Positions 24,357 through 33,348 of a DNA stretch of 64,000 nt are shown piece after piece. The position numbers were made by a program, and so were the translations under genes. The notes under the pieces were generated by a model. That model made no database searches. It was not told the DNA's origin and worked only from the letters and a program-made list of their open reading frames with translations. Location: NCBI RefSeq assembly GCF_049673105.1, contig NZ_JBATXG010000008.1, positions 124,001 through 188,000 on the forward strand, given 5' to 3'. The stretch comes from Castellaniella sp049673105 (GTDB lineage Bacteria; Pseudomonadota; Gammaproteobacteria; Burkholderiales; Burkholderiaceae_B). Numbering within the stretch: position 1 is the stretch's first letter; every line of letters begins with the position of its first letter.

Positions 24357-26936
24357 ATGGAAATTTCCCGAGTCCGTGCCCTGCGGGGACCCAATGTATG
24401 GTGCCGGCAGACGGCGATCGAGGCCATCGTGTCCTGCACGGGCAGCGAATGCGTCATGGATGAACAGGATGCGTTCGAGACGCGTTTGCGCGTCCGCTTT
24501 CCCGATATCGACATGCAGCGGCCTGCGGGACAGGCGGCGGACCATTCTCTGGCCCATGTCCTGGCGGGGGCGGCGCTCAGTCTGCAGGCGGCAGCCGGCT
24601 GCCCGGTGGCGTTCTGTCGCACGACCGCAACCCAGGATCCCGGCGTATTTCAGGTCGTCATCGAATACCTCGAGGAATCGGTGGGCCGCCTGGCGTTTGA
24701 TCTGGCGGGCGCCTTGTGCGAGGCGGCTTTGCGTGATGAACCCTTTGATTTGGCGGCTGCCGTCGCGCAGTTGAAGGCCTTGTACGAAGGCGTACGTCTG
24801 GGGCCCAGCACCGGCGCCATCGTGCAGGCCGCCGTGCGGCGCGGTATTCCTTATCGGCGCCTGACCGATGGCAGTCTGGTGCAGTTTGGCTGGGGACGCC
24901 GCCAGCATCGCATCCAGGCGGCGGAAACCGATGCCAGCAGCGCCATCGGCGAAGCCATCGCCCAGGACAAAGCCCTGACCAAATCCCTGCTGGCGGTGGC
25001 GGGAGTGTCCGTGCCGCGTGGCCGTGTGGTGGTGGATGCCGACGATGCCTGGCAGGCCGCGCTGGAAATCGATGGGCCAGTGGTGGTCAAGCCGCTGGAC
25101 GGCAACCAGGGCAAGGGCGTGGCGGTCAATGTACAGGGCCGGGAACAGGTGCTGGCAGCCTATGCGGTGGCGTGTGAACATGGTTCCAGCGTCATCGTGG
25201 AACAGTATTTCCCCGGCCATGATTTCCGCCTGTTGGTGGTGGGCGATCGCCTGGTGGCTGCGGCGCGGCGCGATCCCCCTCAGGTGGTCGGGGACGGCGT
25301 ATCCACCATCACGCAGCTGGTGGATCTGATCAACCAGGATCCGCAGCGCGGCGAGGGCCACGGTACGTCGCTGACCCGCATCCGGCTGGACGAGATTGCG
25401 CTCAACACCTTGGCGGGGCAGGGCTATCGGGCGGATTCCGTGCCTGCTCAGGGTGTATGCGTGGTCTTGCGCAACAATGCGAATCTGAGCACCGGCGGGA
25501 CGGCGACCGATGTGACCGAGCAGGTCCACCCGGAACTCGCGGCCAGCGCCGTGATGGCCGCCCGCATGGTGGGGCTGGATGTGTGCGGCATCGATCTGGT
25601 CGCCCAGGATGTCTATCGGCCCTTGACGCCCGAGACCGGCTGCATCGTGGAAGCCAATGCGGCGCCGGGCCTGCGCATGCACCTGTCGCCGTCGTATGGT
25701 ACCGGGCGCGACGTGGGCGCGGCCATGATCGACATGCTGTATGCGCCGGGGGATGAGGGGCGCATTCCCGTGGTGGCGGTGACCGGCACCAATGGCAAGA
25801 CGACCACCGTGCGCCTGCTGGCGCATCTGTGCGCCCGGCCCGGCGTATGTGTGGGGATGACCAATTCCGACGGGGTCTATGTGGGCGCCCGGCGGATCGA
25901 CACGGGGGACTGCAGCGGCCCGCGCAGCGCCCGCAATGTGCTGCTGCACCCGGATGTGGACGTGGCGGTCTTCGAGACCGCCCGAGGCGGCATCCTGCGC
26001 GAAGGCCTGGGGTTCGATCGCTGCGACGTGGCGGTGGTGACGAACATCGGCATTGGCGATCACCTGGGGCTGAACTATATCCGCACCGTGGAAGACCTGG
26101 CCGTGGTCAAGCGCGTGGTGGTGGAAAGCGTGGCGCCTGGCGGCATGGCGGTGCTCAATGCTCAGGACCCCATCGTGGCGCAGATGGCATCCGGTTGTCC
26201 GGGGCAGGTGACGTATTTCGCCCGCGATGCCCGCCACCCCTTGATCGAGACCCATCGCGCCCAGGGCGGGCGCGTGGTGTTCGTGGATCAGGGGGATCTG
26301 GTGTTTTCGCAGGGCGGGACGCAAGCCCGCATCCAGTTGTCCGCCGTGCCTCTGACGCGCGGGGGAACGCTGCCATTTCAGGTGGAAAACGCGATGGCGG
26401 CGTCGGCTGCCGCCTGGGCGCTGGGGGTGGACTGGGTGCAGATCCAGACGGGGCTGGCGTCTTTCGTCAACGATGCCGCCACCGTGCCGGGGCGCTTCAA
26501 TGTATTCGATTACCGAGGCGCCATGGTGATTGCCGACTATGGGCATAACCCGGATGCCATGCTGGCCCTGGTCGATGCGGTCGAAGCGCTGCCGGCCAAA
26601 CGGCGGACGGTGGTGATCAGCGGCGCAGGAGACCGGCGCGATCAGGACATCCGGCAGCAGACGGAAATTCTGGGCGGCGTGTTCGATTCCGTGATCCTGT
26701 ACCAGGATCAGTGCCAGCGTGGCCGCGCCGACGGAGAAGTATTGGCGCTGTTGCGCGCAGGGCTGGCGGGCGCCCGGCGGGTCAGTCACCTGGAAGAAAT
26801 ACGGGGGGAATTTCTGGCCATCGATACGGCCTTGAATGCGCTGCAGCCCGGCGATCTGTGTCTGGTGCTGATCGATCAGGTCGAAGCGGCGCTGGCCTAT
26901 ATCGGCCAGCGCACCCGGATGCCGGTGGCTGCCTGA
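24357..26936 (+). CDS. cphA: Cyanophycin synthetase CphA (intact ATP-grasp and Mur domains, N-domain motif lost)
   Basis: An 859-aa cyanophycin synthetase that polymerises aspartate and arginine into multi-L-arginyl-poly-L-aspartate. The start MEISRVRALRGPN is typical of CphA; GTG 24351 and ATG 24354 are alternatives, and GAGG lies 5 bases before 24357. The ATP-grasp domain has PVVVKPLDGNQGKGV and EANAAPGLRMHLSPS. The Mur-like domain has an intact P-loop GTNGKTT (Gly477-Thr483, Lys481), VAVVTNIGIGDHLG and a full C-lobe with VIADYGHNPDAM. In contrast, the N-domain HxxEH motif is replaced by HVLAG (His67, Ala70, Gly71). This protein should do the Asp and Arg additions but probably depends on CphA' or another source for primers. 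Confidence 0.95.
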   Translation: MEISRVRALRGPNVWCRQTAIEAIVSCTGSECVMDEQDAFETRLRVRFPDIDMQRPAGQAADHSLAHVLAGAALSLQAAAGCPVAFCRTTATQDPGVFQVVIEYLEESVGRLAFDLAGALCEAALRDEPFDLAAAVAQLKALYEGVRLGPSTGAIVQAAVRRGIPYRRLTDGSLVQFGWGRRQHRIQAAETDASSAIGEAIAQDKALTKSLLAVAGVSVPRGRVVVDADDAWQAALEIDGPVVVKPLDGNQGKGVAVNVQGREQVLAAYAVACEHGSSVIVEQYFPGHDFRLLVVGDRLVAAARRDPPQVVGDGVSTITQLVDLINQDPQRGEGHGTSLTRIRLDEIALNTLAGQGYRADSVPAQGVCVVLRNNANLSTGGTATDVTEQVHPELAASAVMAARMVGLDVCGIDLVAQDVYRPLTPETGCIVEANAAPGLRMHLSPSYGTGRDVGAAMIDMLYAPGDEGRIPVVAVTGTNGKTTTVRLLAHLCARPGVCVGMTNSDGVYVGARRIDTGDCSGPRSARNVLLHPDVDVAVFETARGGILREGLGFDRCDVAVVTNIGIGDHLGLNYIRTVEDLAVVKRVVVESVAPGGMAVLNAQDPIVAQMASGCPGQVTYFARDARHPLIETHRAQGGRVVFVDQGDLVFSQGGTQARIQLSAVPLTRGGTLPFQVENAMAASAAAWALGVDWVQIQTGLASFVNDAATVPGRFNVFDYRGAMVIADYGHNPDAMLALVDAVEALPAKRRTVVISGAGDRRDQDIRQQTEILGGVFDSVILYQDQCQRGRADGEVLALLRAGLAGARRVSHLEEIRGEFLAIDTALNALQPGDLCLVLIDQVEAALAYIGQRTRMPVAA

Positions 26937-26988
26937 CAATTGTTCTAATATAGGCAGCTTGGAGTTTCCCCGCGTCATTCGGGCTTTT

Positions 26989-28203
26989 ATGATCATGGAC
27001 ACATTGACCACACCCTCCGCTGTATTTTCCCAACGCGCCAGGCAGCTCACCAGCTCGGCCATCCGCGAAATTCTCAAGATCACCGAACGCCCGGAGGTCA
27101 TTTCCTTTGCCGGCGGTCTGCCATCTCCCGAAGGTTTTCCCATTCAGGAATTGCGGGCGTCCTTTGATCAGGTGTTGGCCACGCACGGCGCCACGGCGCT
27201 GCAGTATGGCCGCACCGAAGGCTACACCCCCTTGCGCGAATGGGTGGCGCAGGATCTGTCCCGCGACGGCGCCCCTATCGATCCTGAAGAAGTCCTGATC
27301 GTGTCCGGTTCGCAGCAGGCCCTGGACATGCTGGGCAAACTCTTCATCGATCCCGGTTCGAAAGTGCTGGTCGAGGCCCCCAGCTATCTGGGCGCGCTGC
27401 AGTCGTTTTCCCTGTTCCAGCCGGATTTTCAGGCGGTGCCCACGGATGCCGGCGGCCTGATCCCGGATGCCTTGGATGCGGATCTGTGCCGTGATGCGCG
27501 GTTCATCTATGCATTGCCCAATTTCCAGAACCCGACCGGGCTGACCCTGAGCCGGGCCCGCCGGCAGGCGCTGGTCGAGCGCTGCGCCGCGCTGGGGCTG
27601 CCCGTCATCGAAGACGACCCCTACGGCGAACTGCGCTATGCCGGCGAGCCGCAGCCCAGCTTGCTGGAACTGGGGCGCGCCGTGGGCGCGACCGTCATCC
27701 GCCTGGGTTCGTTTTCCAAGGTGCTGGCGCCGGGCATGCGCTTGGGCTATGTGGTGGCCCCGCGCGACATCATCAGCAAGCTCGTGCAGATCAAGCAGGC
27801 GACCGACCTGCACACGGCTACCGTCACGCAGATGGCGGTGTACGAAACCGTGCGCAGCGGTTTTCTGAAGCAGCATCTGCCCGTCGTCAGGGCGCTGTAC
27901 CAGCGTCAGTGCGGTTATATGCTGGATGCCCTGCAGCAACATTTTCCTGCGGATGCCCGTTGGACGCACCCCGAAGGCGGCATGTTCATCTGGGTCACGC
28001 TGCGCGACGGCATCGATACGACCGAACTGCTGCAGCGGGCGATCGCCCGCAACGTGGCATTCGTACCGGGGGCGCCGTTCTATGCCGGCGTCCAGGCGCC
28101 CGTCAATACGCTGCGGCTCAGTTTCGTGACGGTGTCCGAAGACCGCATCCGCGCCGGCATCCAGGTGCTGGGGGAATTGATCGGCCCTGCCGGCAGTCGT
28201 TGA
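26989..28203 (+). CDS. PLP-dependent aminotransferase, class I/II (LysN/2-aminoadipate transaminase-like)
   Basis: A fold-type I aminotransferase of about 404 aa. It has ISFAGGLPSPEGFP near the N-terminus, YGRTEGYTPLREW, the cofactor-binding PNFQNPTGLTLS and EDDPYGELRY, and the lysine motif LGSFSKVLAPGMRLGYV. This signature is shared by 2-aminoadipate transaminases and aromatic/branched-chain transaminases related to the MocR C-domain. Substrate cannot be fixed. I chose ATG 26989; ATG 26995 (giving MDTLTTPSAV) is equally likely, and TTG 26959 is less so. It follows cphA by about 50 bp in the same direction, so co-transcription is possible, but no mechanistic link is evident. Confidence 0.9.
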   Translation: MIMDTLTTPSAVFSQRARQLTSSAIREILKITERPEVISFAGGLPSPEGFPIQELRASFDQVLATHGATALQYGRTEGYTPLREWVAQDLSRDGAPIDPEEVLIVSGSQQALDMLGKLFIDPGSKVLVEAPSYLGALQSFSLFQPDFQAVPTDAGGLIPDALDADLCRDARFIYALPNFQNPTGLTLSRARRQALVERCAALGLPVIEDDPYGELRYAGEPQPSLLELGRAVGATVIRLGSFSKVLAPGMRLGYVVAPRDIISKLVQIKQATDLHTATVTQMAVYETVRSGFLKQHLPVVRALYQRQCGYMLDALQQHFPADARWTHPEGGMFIWVTLRDGIDTTELLQRAIARNVAFVPGAPFYAGVQAPVNTLRLSFVTVSEDRIRAGIQVLGELIGPAGSR

Positions 28204-28204
28204 T

Positions 28205-29167
28205 ATGAAGCCATCGCAGTCCCCGGCGGATGCGCCGGTCGCTGCCGCGGCAGGCGGCGGTCCGGATTTATCGGACATGCGCCCGGACGATTGGGTGGCC
28301 CGCTGGCTGCCTGACGCCTGGGGGCCGTATGCGCGGCTGTGCCGGCTGGATAGGCCGGTCGGCACCTGGCTGACGCTGCTGCCGGCCTTGGCCGCCTTGG
28401 TGCAGGCGGCGGACGGCTGGCCTACCGTCTGGCGGCTGCTGATCTTTTCGCTGGGGGCGCTGCTGATGCGCGGCGTCGGCTGTACCTTCAACGATATTTT
28501 CGACCGCGATTTCGATCATCGGGTGGAACGCACCCGTTTCCGGCCCCTGACCAGCGGGCAACTGACGCTGAAAGCCGCCCTGTGGTTCGCCGCCGCGCAG
28601 TTGCTGGTCAGTGCCAGCCTGCTGCTGGCCATCAATGCCTATAGCCGCTGGCTGGCGCTGGCGCTGGTGCCGCTGGTGATCATCTACCCCTTGTGCAAGC
28701 GGTTTACCTATTGGCCGCAGGCGGTGCTGGGGATGGCGTTCAACTGGGGCATGTTGATGGCCTGGACGGATACGCGCGACATCCTGCCGTGGTACGGGGT
28801 GGCGATGTGGCTGGGGGCGGTGCTGTGGCAGATCGGTTACGACGCCATCTATGCCTATATCGATCTGCGCGACGACCGCATGCTGGGCCTGAAATCCGTG
28901 GCGATGCGGTTCGGCGATCAGGGCCGGGCCTGGATTAGCGGCTTTTACGCCGTCACGGCGGCGCTGTGGACGGCAGCGGGCTGGGGCATGGACATGGATT
29001 GGCCGTATTACGTCGTCATGGCGGTCATTGCCGCGCATTTCGTCTGGCAGATGCGGGTGTTCGACGTCCGTCATCCTGAACGCGGTCTGCGGGTTTTCCG
29101 GTCCAATATCCAGGTTGGCGTGTTGCTGATCGTGGCCGGTTTTGCGGGGACCGTCCTGCCATTCTGA
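28205..29167 (+). CDS. ubiA: 4-hydroxybenzoate polyprenyltransferase
   Basis: A 320-aa polytopic membrane enzyme that attaches the polyprenyl chain to 4-hydroxybenzoate in ubiquinone synthesis. Both aspartate-rich motifs are present: GCTFNDIFDRDFD (NDxxDxxxD) at about residue 95 and YAYIDLRDDRMLGLKS at about 220. They bind Mg-diphosphate of the prenyl donor. The N-terminus has an extra low-complexity stretch, PADAPVAAAAGGGP, before the conserved LCRLDRPVGTWLTLLP. The gene starts 1 bp after the stop of the aminotransferase gene (TGATATG), so the two may share a transcript. Confidence 0.95.
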   Translation: MKPSQSPADAPVAAAAGGGPDLSDMRPDDWVARWLPDAWGPYARLCRLDRPVGTWLTLLPALAALVQAADGWPTVWRLLIFSLGALLMRGVGCTFNDIFDRDFDHRVERTRFRPLTSGQLTLKAALWFAAAQLLVSASLLLAINAYSRWLALALVPLVIIYPLCKRFTYWPQAVLGMAFNWGMLMAWTDTRDILPWYGVAMWLGAVLWQIGYDAIYAYIDLRDDRMLGLKSVAMRFGDQGRAWISGFYAVTAALWTAAGWGMDMDWPYYVVMAVIAAHFVWQMRVFDVRHPERGLRVFRSNIQVGVLLIVAGFAGTVLPF

Positions 29168-29242
29168 TCCGGCGCGCCCGGGCGTCGCCTCATCCCGCGC
29201 AGCGGGCAGGCTTCTTGGCGTCTGCGTGGATTTACGGCTAGA

Positions 29243-29280
29243 CTGATTTTAAAAATCAGGGGCCGTATTCATCAGGCCCC
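29243..29280. promoter_or_regulatory. Palindrome and inverted repeat in the leader of the GMC oxidoreductase gene
   Basis: A perfect 17-base palindrome CTGATTTT-A-AAAATCAG (29243-29259) lies 34 bp before the ATG. It is followed by an inverted repeat GGGGCC(N10)GGCCCC (29259-29280) that ends right at the AGGAGA ribosome binding site. The first may be an operator and the second may fold over the translation start. No regulator is identified. Confidence 0.4.
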
Positions 29281-29292
29281 AGGAGACGCTCC

Positions 29293-30906
29293 ATGTCCGA
29301 CCGCGCCCAGGCTGACGCGCCATTGGAATTCGATTACGTCATCGTAGGGGCCGGTTCCGCCGGCTGCCTGCTGGCCAATCGCCTGTCGCAAAAACACCGT
29401 GTTCTCTTGCTCGAGGCCGGCGGTCCCGACGATTGGCGCTGGATCCACATCCCGGTGGGCTATCTGTATTGCATTGGCAATCCGCGCACCGATTGGTGCT
29501 ATCACACGCAGCCCGATCCCGGCCTGAATTACCGTTCTCTGGCTTATCCGCGCGGTCGGGTGCTGGGGGGTTCCTCGTCCATCAACGGCATGTTGTATCT
29601 GCGCGGACAGGCTGCCGATTACGACCATTGGGCTTCCCTGGGCAATCCAGGCTGGGCCTGGCGCGATGTGCTGCCATTGTTTCGCGACGTCGAAGACCAT
29701 CATGCGGGGGCCAGCGAGTTTCATGGCGCAGCGGGCACTTGGCGGGTCGAGCCGCAGCGCTTGCGCTGGGATGTGCTGGATGCTTTCCGCGATGCAGCCG
29801 CCCAAGCCGGGATCGAGCGCATAGATGATTTCAACCGGGGCGACAACGCGGGCTGCAATTATTTCGAGGTCAATCAGCGTCGCGGCGTGCGCTGGAGCGC
29901 CGCCAAGGCCTTTCTGCATCCCGTCATGGGCCGGGCCAATCTGCAGGTGCTGACTGGTGCCAGCGTCGAGCGCATCGAATTTTCCGGTCACCGCGCGACC
30001 GGACTGGCCTTTGTGCACAATGGCGTGCGCCGGCATGCGGTGGCCCACCGCGAAGTCATTCTGGCTGCGGGCGCGATCGGTTCTCCGCAACTGTTGCAGG
30101 TGTCGGGCATCGGCTCCGCCGACCGGTTACGTCCTTTGGGGATCCCGATGGTGCACGACCTGCCGGGCGTGGGCGAGAACCTGCAAGACCACCTGCAACT
30201 GCGCACGATCTATCGCCTGCGAAAAGGCCTGACCCTGAACACCTTGGCCAATGCCTGGTGGGGCAAGGCCTGGATGGGCCTGCAGTACGCTCTGTGGCGG
30301 CGCGGGCCGCTGTCGATGGCCCCTTCGCAGCTGGGCGCGTTCGCCCGGTCCGATCCCTCTCGTTCGCGCGCCAATCTGGAATACCACGTGCAGCCGCTGT
30401 CCCTGGATAAATTCGGCGATCCCCTGCACACTTTTCCGGCGATCACGGCATCGGTGTGCAATCTGCAGCCCAGCAGTCGGGGGCATGTGCACATCACGTC
30501 GCCCAATGCAGCCGATCATCCGGACATTCTGTGCAATTATCTGCAGACCCCGGATGACCGCGCCGTGGCGGCAGACGCCTTGCGCCTGACTCGGCGCATC
30601 ATGTCGCAGCCTGCGCTGGCGTCCTATCATCCTCAGGAATATCTGCCCGGAGACGCCTGCCAGACCCAGGAGGCACTCGAGTCCGCCGCAGGCGATATCG
30701 GCACGACGATCTTCCATCCGGTGGGGACATGTAAAATGGGCGTCGATTCGTTGGCGGTGGTCGATCCGGAACTGCGTGTTCGGGGGGTCGAAAACCTGCG
30801 GGTGATTGATGCGTCCATCATGCCTGTCATCACCTCGGGCAATACCAATTCGCCAACCATCATGATTGCTGAAAAGGGCGCCCGCCTGATTCTGGGCGAC
30901 GTCTGA
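29293..30906 (+). CDS. GMC-family FAD-dependent alcohol/choline dehydrogenase
   Basis: A 537-aa flavoprotein of the glucose-methanol-choline oxidoreductase family. The N-terminal FAD-binding motif DYVIVGAGSAGCLLANRLS is followed by LLEAGG and the GMC signature PRGRVLGGSSSINGMLYLRG. The second signature GAIGSPQLLQVSGIG is at about residues 258-272. The C-terminal catalytic region has GTTIFHPVGTCKMG with His and NTNSPTIMIAEKGA. It likely oxidises a primary alcohol to an aldehyde; similarity to choline dehydrogenases does not fix the substrate. AGGAGA precedes the ATG by 6 bases. No betaine genes are nearby, so a choline role is not supported by context. Confidence 0.93.
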   Translation: MSDRAQADAPLEFDYVIVGAGSAGCLLANRLSQKHRVLLLEAGGPDDWRWIHIPVGYLYCIGNPRTDWCYHTQPDPGLNYRSLAYPRGRVLGGSSSINGMLYLRGQAADYDHWASLGNPGWAWRDVLPLFRDVEDHHAGASEFHGAAGTWRVEPQRLRWDVLDAFRDAAAQAGIERIDDFNRGDNAGCNYFEVNQRRGVRWSAAKAFLHPVMGRANLQVLTGASVERIEFSGHRATGLAFVHNGVRRHAVAHREVILAAGAIGSPQLLQVSGIGSADRLRPLGIPMVHDLPGVGENLQDHLQLRTIYRLRKGLTLNTLANAWWGKAWMGLQYALWRRGPLSMAPSQLGAFARSDPSRSRANLEYHVQPLSLDKFGDPLHTFPAITASVCNLQPSSRGHVHITSPNAADHPDILCNYLQTPDDRAVAADALRLTRRIMSQPALASYHPQEYLPGDACQTQEALESAAGDIGTTIFHPVGTCKMGVDSLAVVDPELRVRGVENLRVIDASIMPVITSGNTNSPTIMIAEKGARLILGDV

Positions 30907-30916
30907 AATACTGCAG

Positions 30917-30960
30917 GCCTGCTGTGCTGTCGTTCTGGAACGGACAGGGCAGGCTTTTTT
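30917..30960 (+). terminator. Probable rho-independent terminator after the GMC oxidoreductase gene
   Basis: GCCTGC near 30917 pairs with GCAGGC near 30949-30954, with additional imperfect pairing (CTGTC/GACAG) in between, followed by six T residues. It lies 10 bp after the stop codon. The stem has bulges, so strength is uncertain. Confidence 0.65.
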
Positions 30961-30985
30961 CTAGCCTTACTTTTTGGACTCGGAT

Positions 30986-32260
30986 ATGGTCAGTCACACC
31001 GAGGTCGTGGCCAGCGTACTGTTCGCCATTGCCATCATTCACACGTTTTCCGTGCCGGTCTTCGCGCGACTGGCCAATCAGGGCGGGCGTCACGCCGGTT
31101 TATGGCACTTGCTGTCCGAAGTCGAGGCAGTCTTCGGCGTGTGGGCCTGTGTGCTGTTCGTCTGGATGGGGCTGACGTTGGGGGTTCATGGCGCAGTCGA
31201 ATACCTGGACACGCGTAATTTCACCGAACCGGCATTTGTCTTCGTCATCATGGTGGTGGCCGCCAGCCGGCCCATCATCGAATTGGTGCATCTGGGGGTG
31301 GACGGTCTGGCGCGGATCTTGCCGGTGCGAGGCGAGCTGGCCCGGTTTTTCGTCATTATGACCATGGTGCCTCTGTCCGGGTCGCTGATCACGGAACCTG
31401 CCGCCATGACGCTGGCGGCGCTGCTGCTGCGTCAGGCCTATTTCCGTCGCCCGGGGCAGGATGGCTTCAAGTATCTGACGCTTGGTGTGTTGTTCGTCAA
31501 CGTCTCCATCGGCGGGGTGCTGACGGCCTATGCCGCGCCGCCGGTGTTGATGGTGGCGCAGACCTTCAACTGGGATACGGCCTTCATGGCCACGCATTTC
31601 GGCTGGCGGGCGGTCACGGCGGTGCTGATCAACGGCCTGGTCCTGACCTGGATCTGCCGTCCGTTTCTGCTCAATGGCGAACTGGGGCATGCCACGGGCG
31701 AAGAATCCCGCGATCCGGTGTCGCGGGTGGTGATGGCCGTGCACGTGCTGTTCCTGGTGGGGGTGGTGTTGGCCTCGCATCACATCAAGATCTTTCTGGC
31801 GCTGCTGGTGCTGTTCATCGGCTATGCGCATGCCTATAAGCGTCACCAGGCCCCTTTGCTGTTGCGCGAAGGCCTGATGGTGGGCTTCTTCCTGGCGGGT
31901 CTGGTGGTGCTGGGGGGGCTGCAGCAGTGGTGGTTGCAGGATCTGCTGGCCGGCCTGTCGCCGTTTGTCCTGTTCCTGGGCGCCACGGCCTTGACGGCCG
32001 TGACTGACAATGCAGCCCTGACCTATCTGGGATCGCTGGTCGAAGGCACCAACGAACTGTGGCGCTACATGCTGGTGGCGGGCGCCGTGACGGGCGGCGG
32101 CCTGACGGTGATCGCCAATGCGCCCAATCCGGCAGGCTTTTCCATCCTCAAGGGCTGCTTCGGCGATGGCACGATCTCGCCGCTGAAACTGTTGGGGGCG
32201 GCGGCTGTGCCGACGCTGGTAGCGGCCGTCATGTTCCTGCTGCCCAATTCTTTTGCCTAA
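30986..32260 (+). CDS. Putative Na+/H+ antiporter
   Basis: A 424-aa polytopic membrane protein with about 11 hydrophobic helices, of the Na_H_antiport_3 type found in proteobacteria. Notable conserved segments are VPLSGSLITEPAAMTLAALLL (about 130-150), VNVSIGGVLTAYAAPPVLMVA and ALTAVTDNAALTYLGSLVEG. The last has buried Asp and Asn residues as expected for cation exchange. The C-terminal VIANAPNPAGFSILK is also characteristic. Start ATG 30986 is chosen over TTG 30974 because GGACTCGG lies just upstream. It is expected to exchange Na+ for protons at the inner membrane, but transport specificity is inferred. Confidence 0.82.
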   Translation: MVSHTEVVASVLFAIAIIHTFSVPVFARLANQGGRHAGLWHLLSEVEAVFGVWACVLFVWMGLTLGVHGAVEYLDTRNFTEPAFVFVIMVVAASRPIIELVHLGVDGLARILPVRGELARFFVIMTMVPLSGSLITEPAAMTLAALLLRQAYFRRPGQDGFKYLTLGVLFVNVSIGGVLTAYAAPPVLMVAQTFNWDTAFMATHFGWRAVTAVLINGLVLTWICRPFLLNGELGHATGEESRDPVSRVVMAVHVLFLVGVVLASHHIKIFLALLVLFIGYAHAYKRHQAPLLLREGLMVGFFLAGLVVLGGLQQWWLQDLLAGLSPFVLFLGATALTAVTDNAALTYLGSLVEGTNELWRYMLVAGAVTGGGLTVIANAPNPAGFSILKGCFGDGTISPLKLLGAAAVPTLVAAVMFLLPNSFA

Positions 32261-32303
32261 AAGGACTAGAATTCAAGCAGTTGAGATTTTCAGGACCTGT
32301 GTT

Positions 32304-32636
32304 GTGCCTATTTATGTCTATCGTTGCAGCCACTGTGCTCATCAGCAGGACGTGCTGCAGAAAATGTCCGATCCGCGCCTGACGGTCTGTCCGTCCTGCG
32401 GCCAGGAAACTTACGAAAAACAGGTGACGGCCGCCGGATTCCGTCTAAAGGGTTCGGGCTGGTACGAAACGGATTTCCGGGGCGGCAAGCCTGATTCGCA
32501 TTCCGAAGGGGTGCTGGGTTCTGCCGGTTCTTCGGCTGCCTCGGATGCTTCCTCTGCAGGGGGCGCGTCGACCGCGGCATCGTCTGGCGCTGCGCCTGCT
32601 GCCGCTCCAGCCGCTCCAGCCGCCACGCCGGGCTGA
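32304..32636 (+). CDS. FmdB-family zinc-ribbon protein
   Basis: A 110-aa protein. GTG 32304 starts MPIYVYRCSHCAHQQDVLQKM, the FmdB N-terminal signature. Four cysteines (CSHC and CPSC) form the zinc ribbon, followed by YEKQVTAAGFRLKGSGWYETDF. The C-terminal third is an Ala/Ser/Pro-rich low-complexity tail. AGGAC lies 7 bases upstream of the start. Despite the family name (regulator of formamidase), the function in proteobacteria is unknown. It sits in a conserved order with the DUF502 and aspS genes and is probably co-transcribed with them (19-bp gap). Confidence 0.92.
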   Translation: MPIYVYRCSHCAHQQDVLQKMSDPRLTVCPSCGQETYEKQVTAAGFRLKGSGWYETDFRGGKPDSHSEGVLGSAGSSAASDASSAGGASTAASSGAAPAAAPAAPAATPG

Positions 32637-32655
32637 TACCCAGGGTCCTTCGACC

Positions 32656-33303
32656 ATGCGATTTTTCAAGCGCTACTTCATTACCGGCCTGTTGATCTGG
32701 CTGCCCTTGGTCATCACCGTCTGGGTGCTGCTGGCGCTGGCTCGCACCTTGGATTCCCTGGTGCCGTCGTTCCTGTCGCCGGAAGTTCTGTTCGGCGTCG
32801 CCATTCCTGGCTTCGAACTGGTGCTGGTGCTCCTGGTCATTCTGTTCACCGGCCTGTTTTGCGCCAATTTCATTGGCCGCGCGATTTTGTCGCGGTGGGA
32901 AGCCTTCCTGGGACGCATCCCCTTTGTGCGCTCCATTTATAATTCGGTCAAGCAAGTCGGCGATACCGTCTTTGGGCCCAATGGCCAGGCTTTCCGCCAG
33001 GCCATTCTGGTGCAATATCCGCGCCAGGGCGCCTGGACCGTTGGTTTCCTGACAGGTACGCCGTGCGACGAAATCGCCGGCCTGCTGGCAGGCGATTTCG
33101 TCAGCGTGTATGTGCCGACGACGCCCAACCCCACATCCGGGTTCTTTCTGATGATGCCGCGCACCGATGTCCAGGTGCTCGACATGTCGGTCGAAGCCGC
33201 CCTGAAATATGTGGTGTCCATGGGTGTCGTGACGCCGCCTGTCTTGCCCGCGCCGCCAGTTGTCCCGTTGGCTGCCGGCGCCGGCAACGACGCGCCGCAG
33301 TAA
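32656..33303 (+). CDS. DUF502 family membrane protein
   Basis: A 215-aa inner-membrane protein with two N-terminal membrane helices (about 5-28 and 50-75) and a soluble C-terminal domain. The N-terminus MRFFKRYFITGLLIWLPLVIT, the IPFVRSIYNSVKQVGDTVF segment and PTTPNPTSGFFLMMP are all diagnostic of DUF502. The function is not established. It lies between fmdB and aspS, the usual neighbourhood in Burkholderiales. The tail is Pro/Ala-rich and probably disordered. Confidence 0.93.
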   Translation: MRFFKRYFITGLLIWLPLVITVWVLLALARTLDSLVPSFLSPEVLFGVAIPGFELVLVLLVILFTGLFCANFIGRAILSRWEAFLGRIPFVRSIYNSVKQVGDTVFGPNGQAFRQAILVQYPRQGAWTVGFLTGTPCDEIAGLLAGDFVSVYVPTTPNPTSGFFLMMPRTDVQVLDMSVEAALKYVVSMGVVTPPVLPAPPVVPLAAGAGNDAPQ

Positions 33304-33348
33304 TTTTGATCATTTGCAGCATTGCCTTCACCTATTTCGGAGTCATTC

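Noticed and set aside
24000..27143. 1047-codon open frame on the minus strand opposite cphA' and cphA
   Set aside because: Low-complexity His/Gln/Arg-rich translation with no recognisable domain; it is the shadow of the high-GC cyanophycin synthetase genes, which have complete family motifs.
29293..30906. Choline dehydrogenase (betA) as the name of the GMC oxidoreductase
   Set aside because: No betaine aldehyde dehydrogenase, regulator or transporter is nearby, and the GMC family is broad, so no symbol is given.
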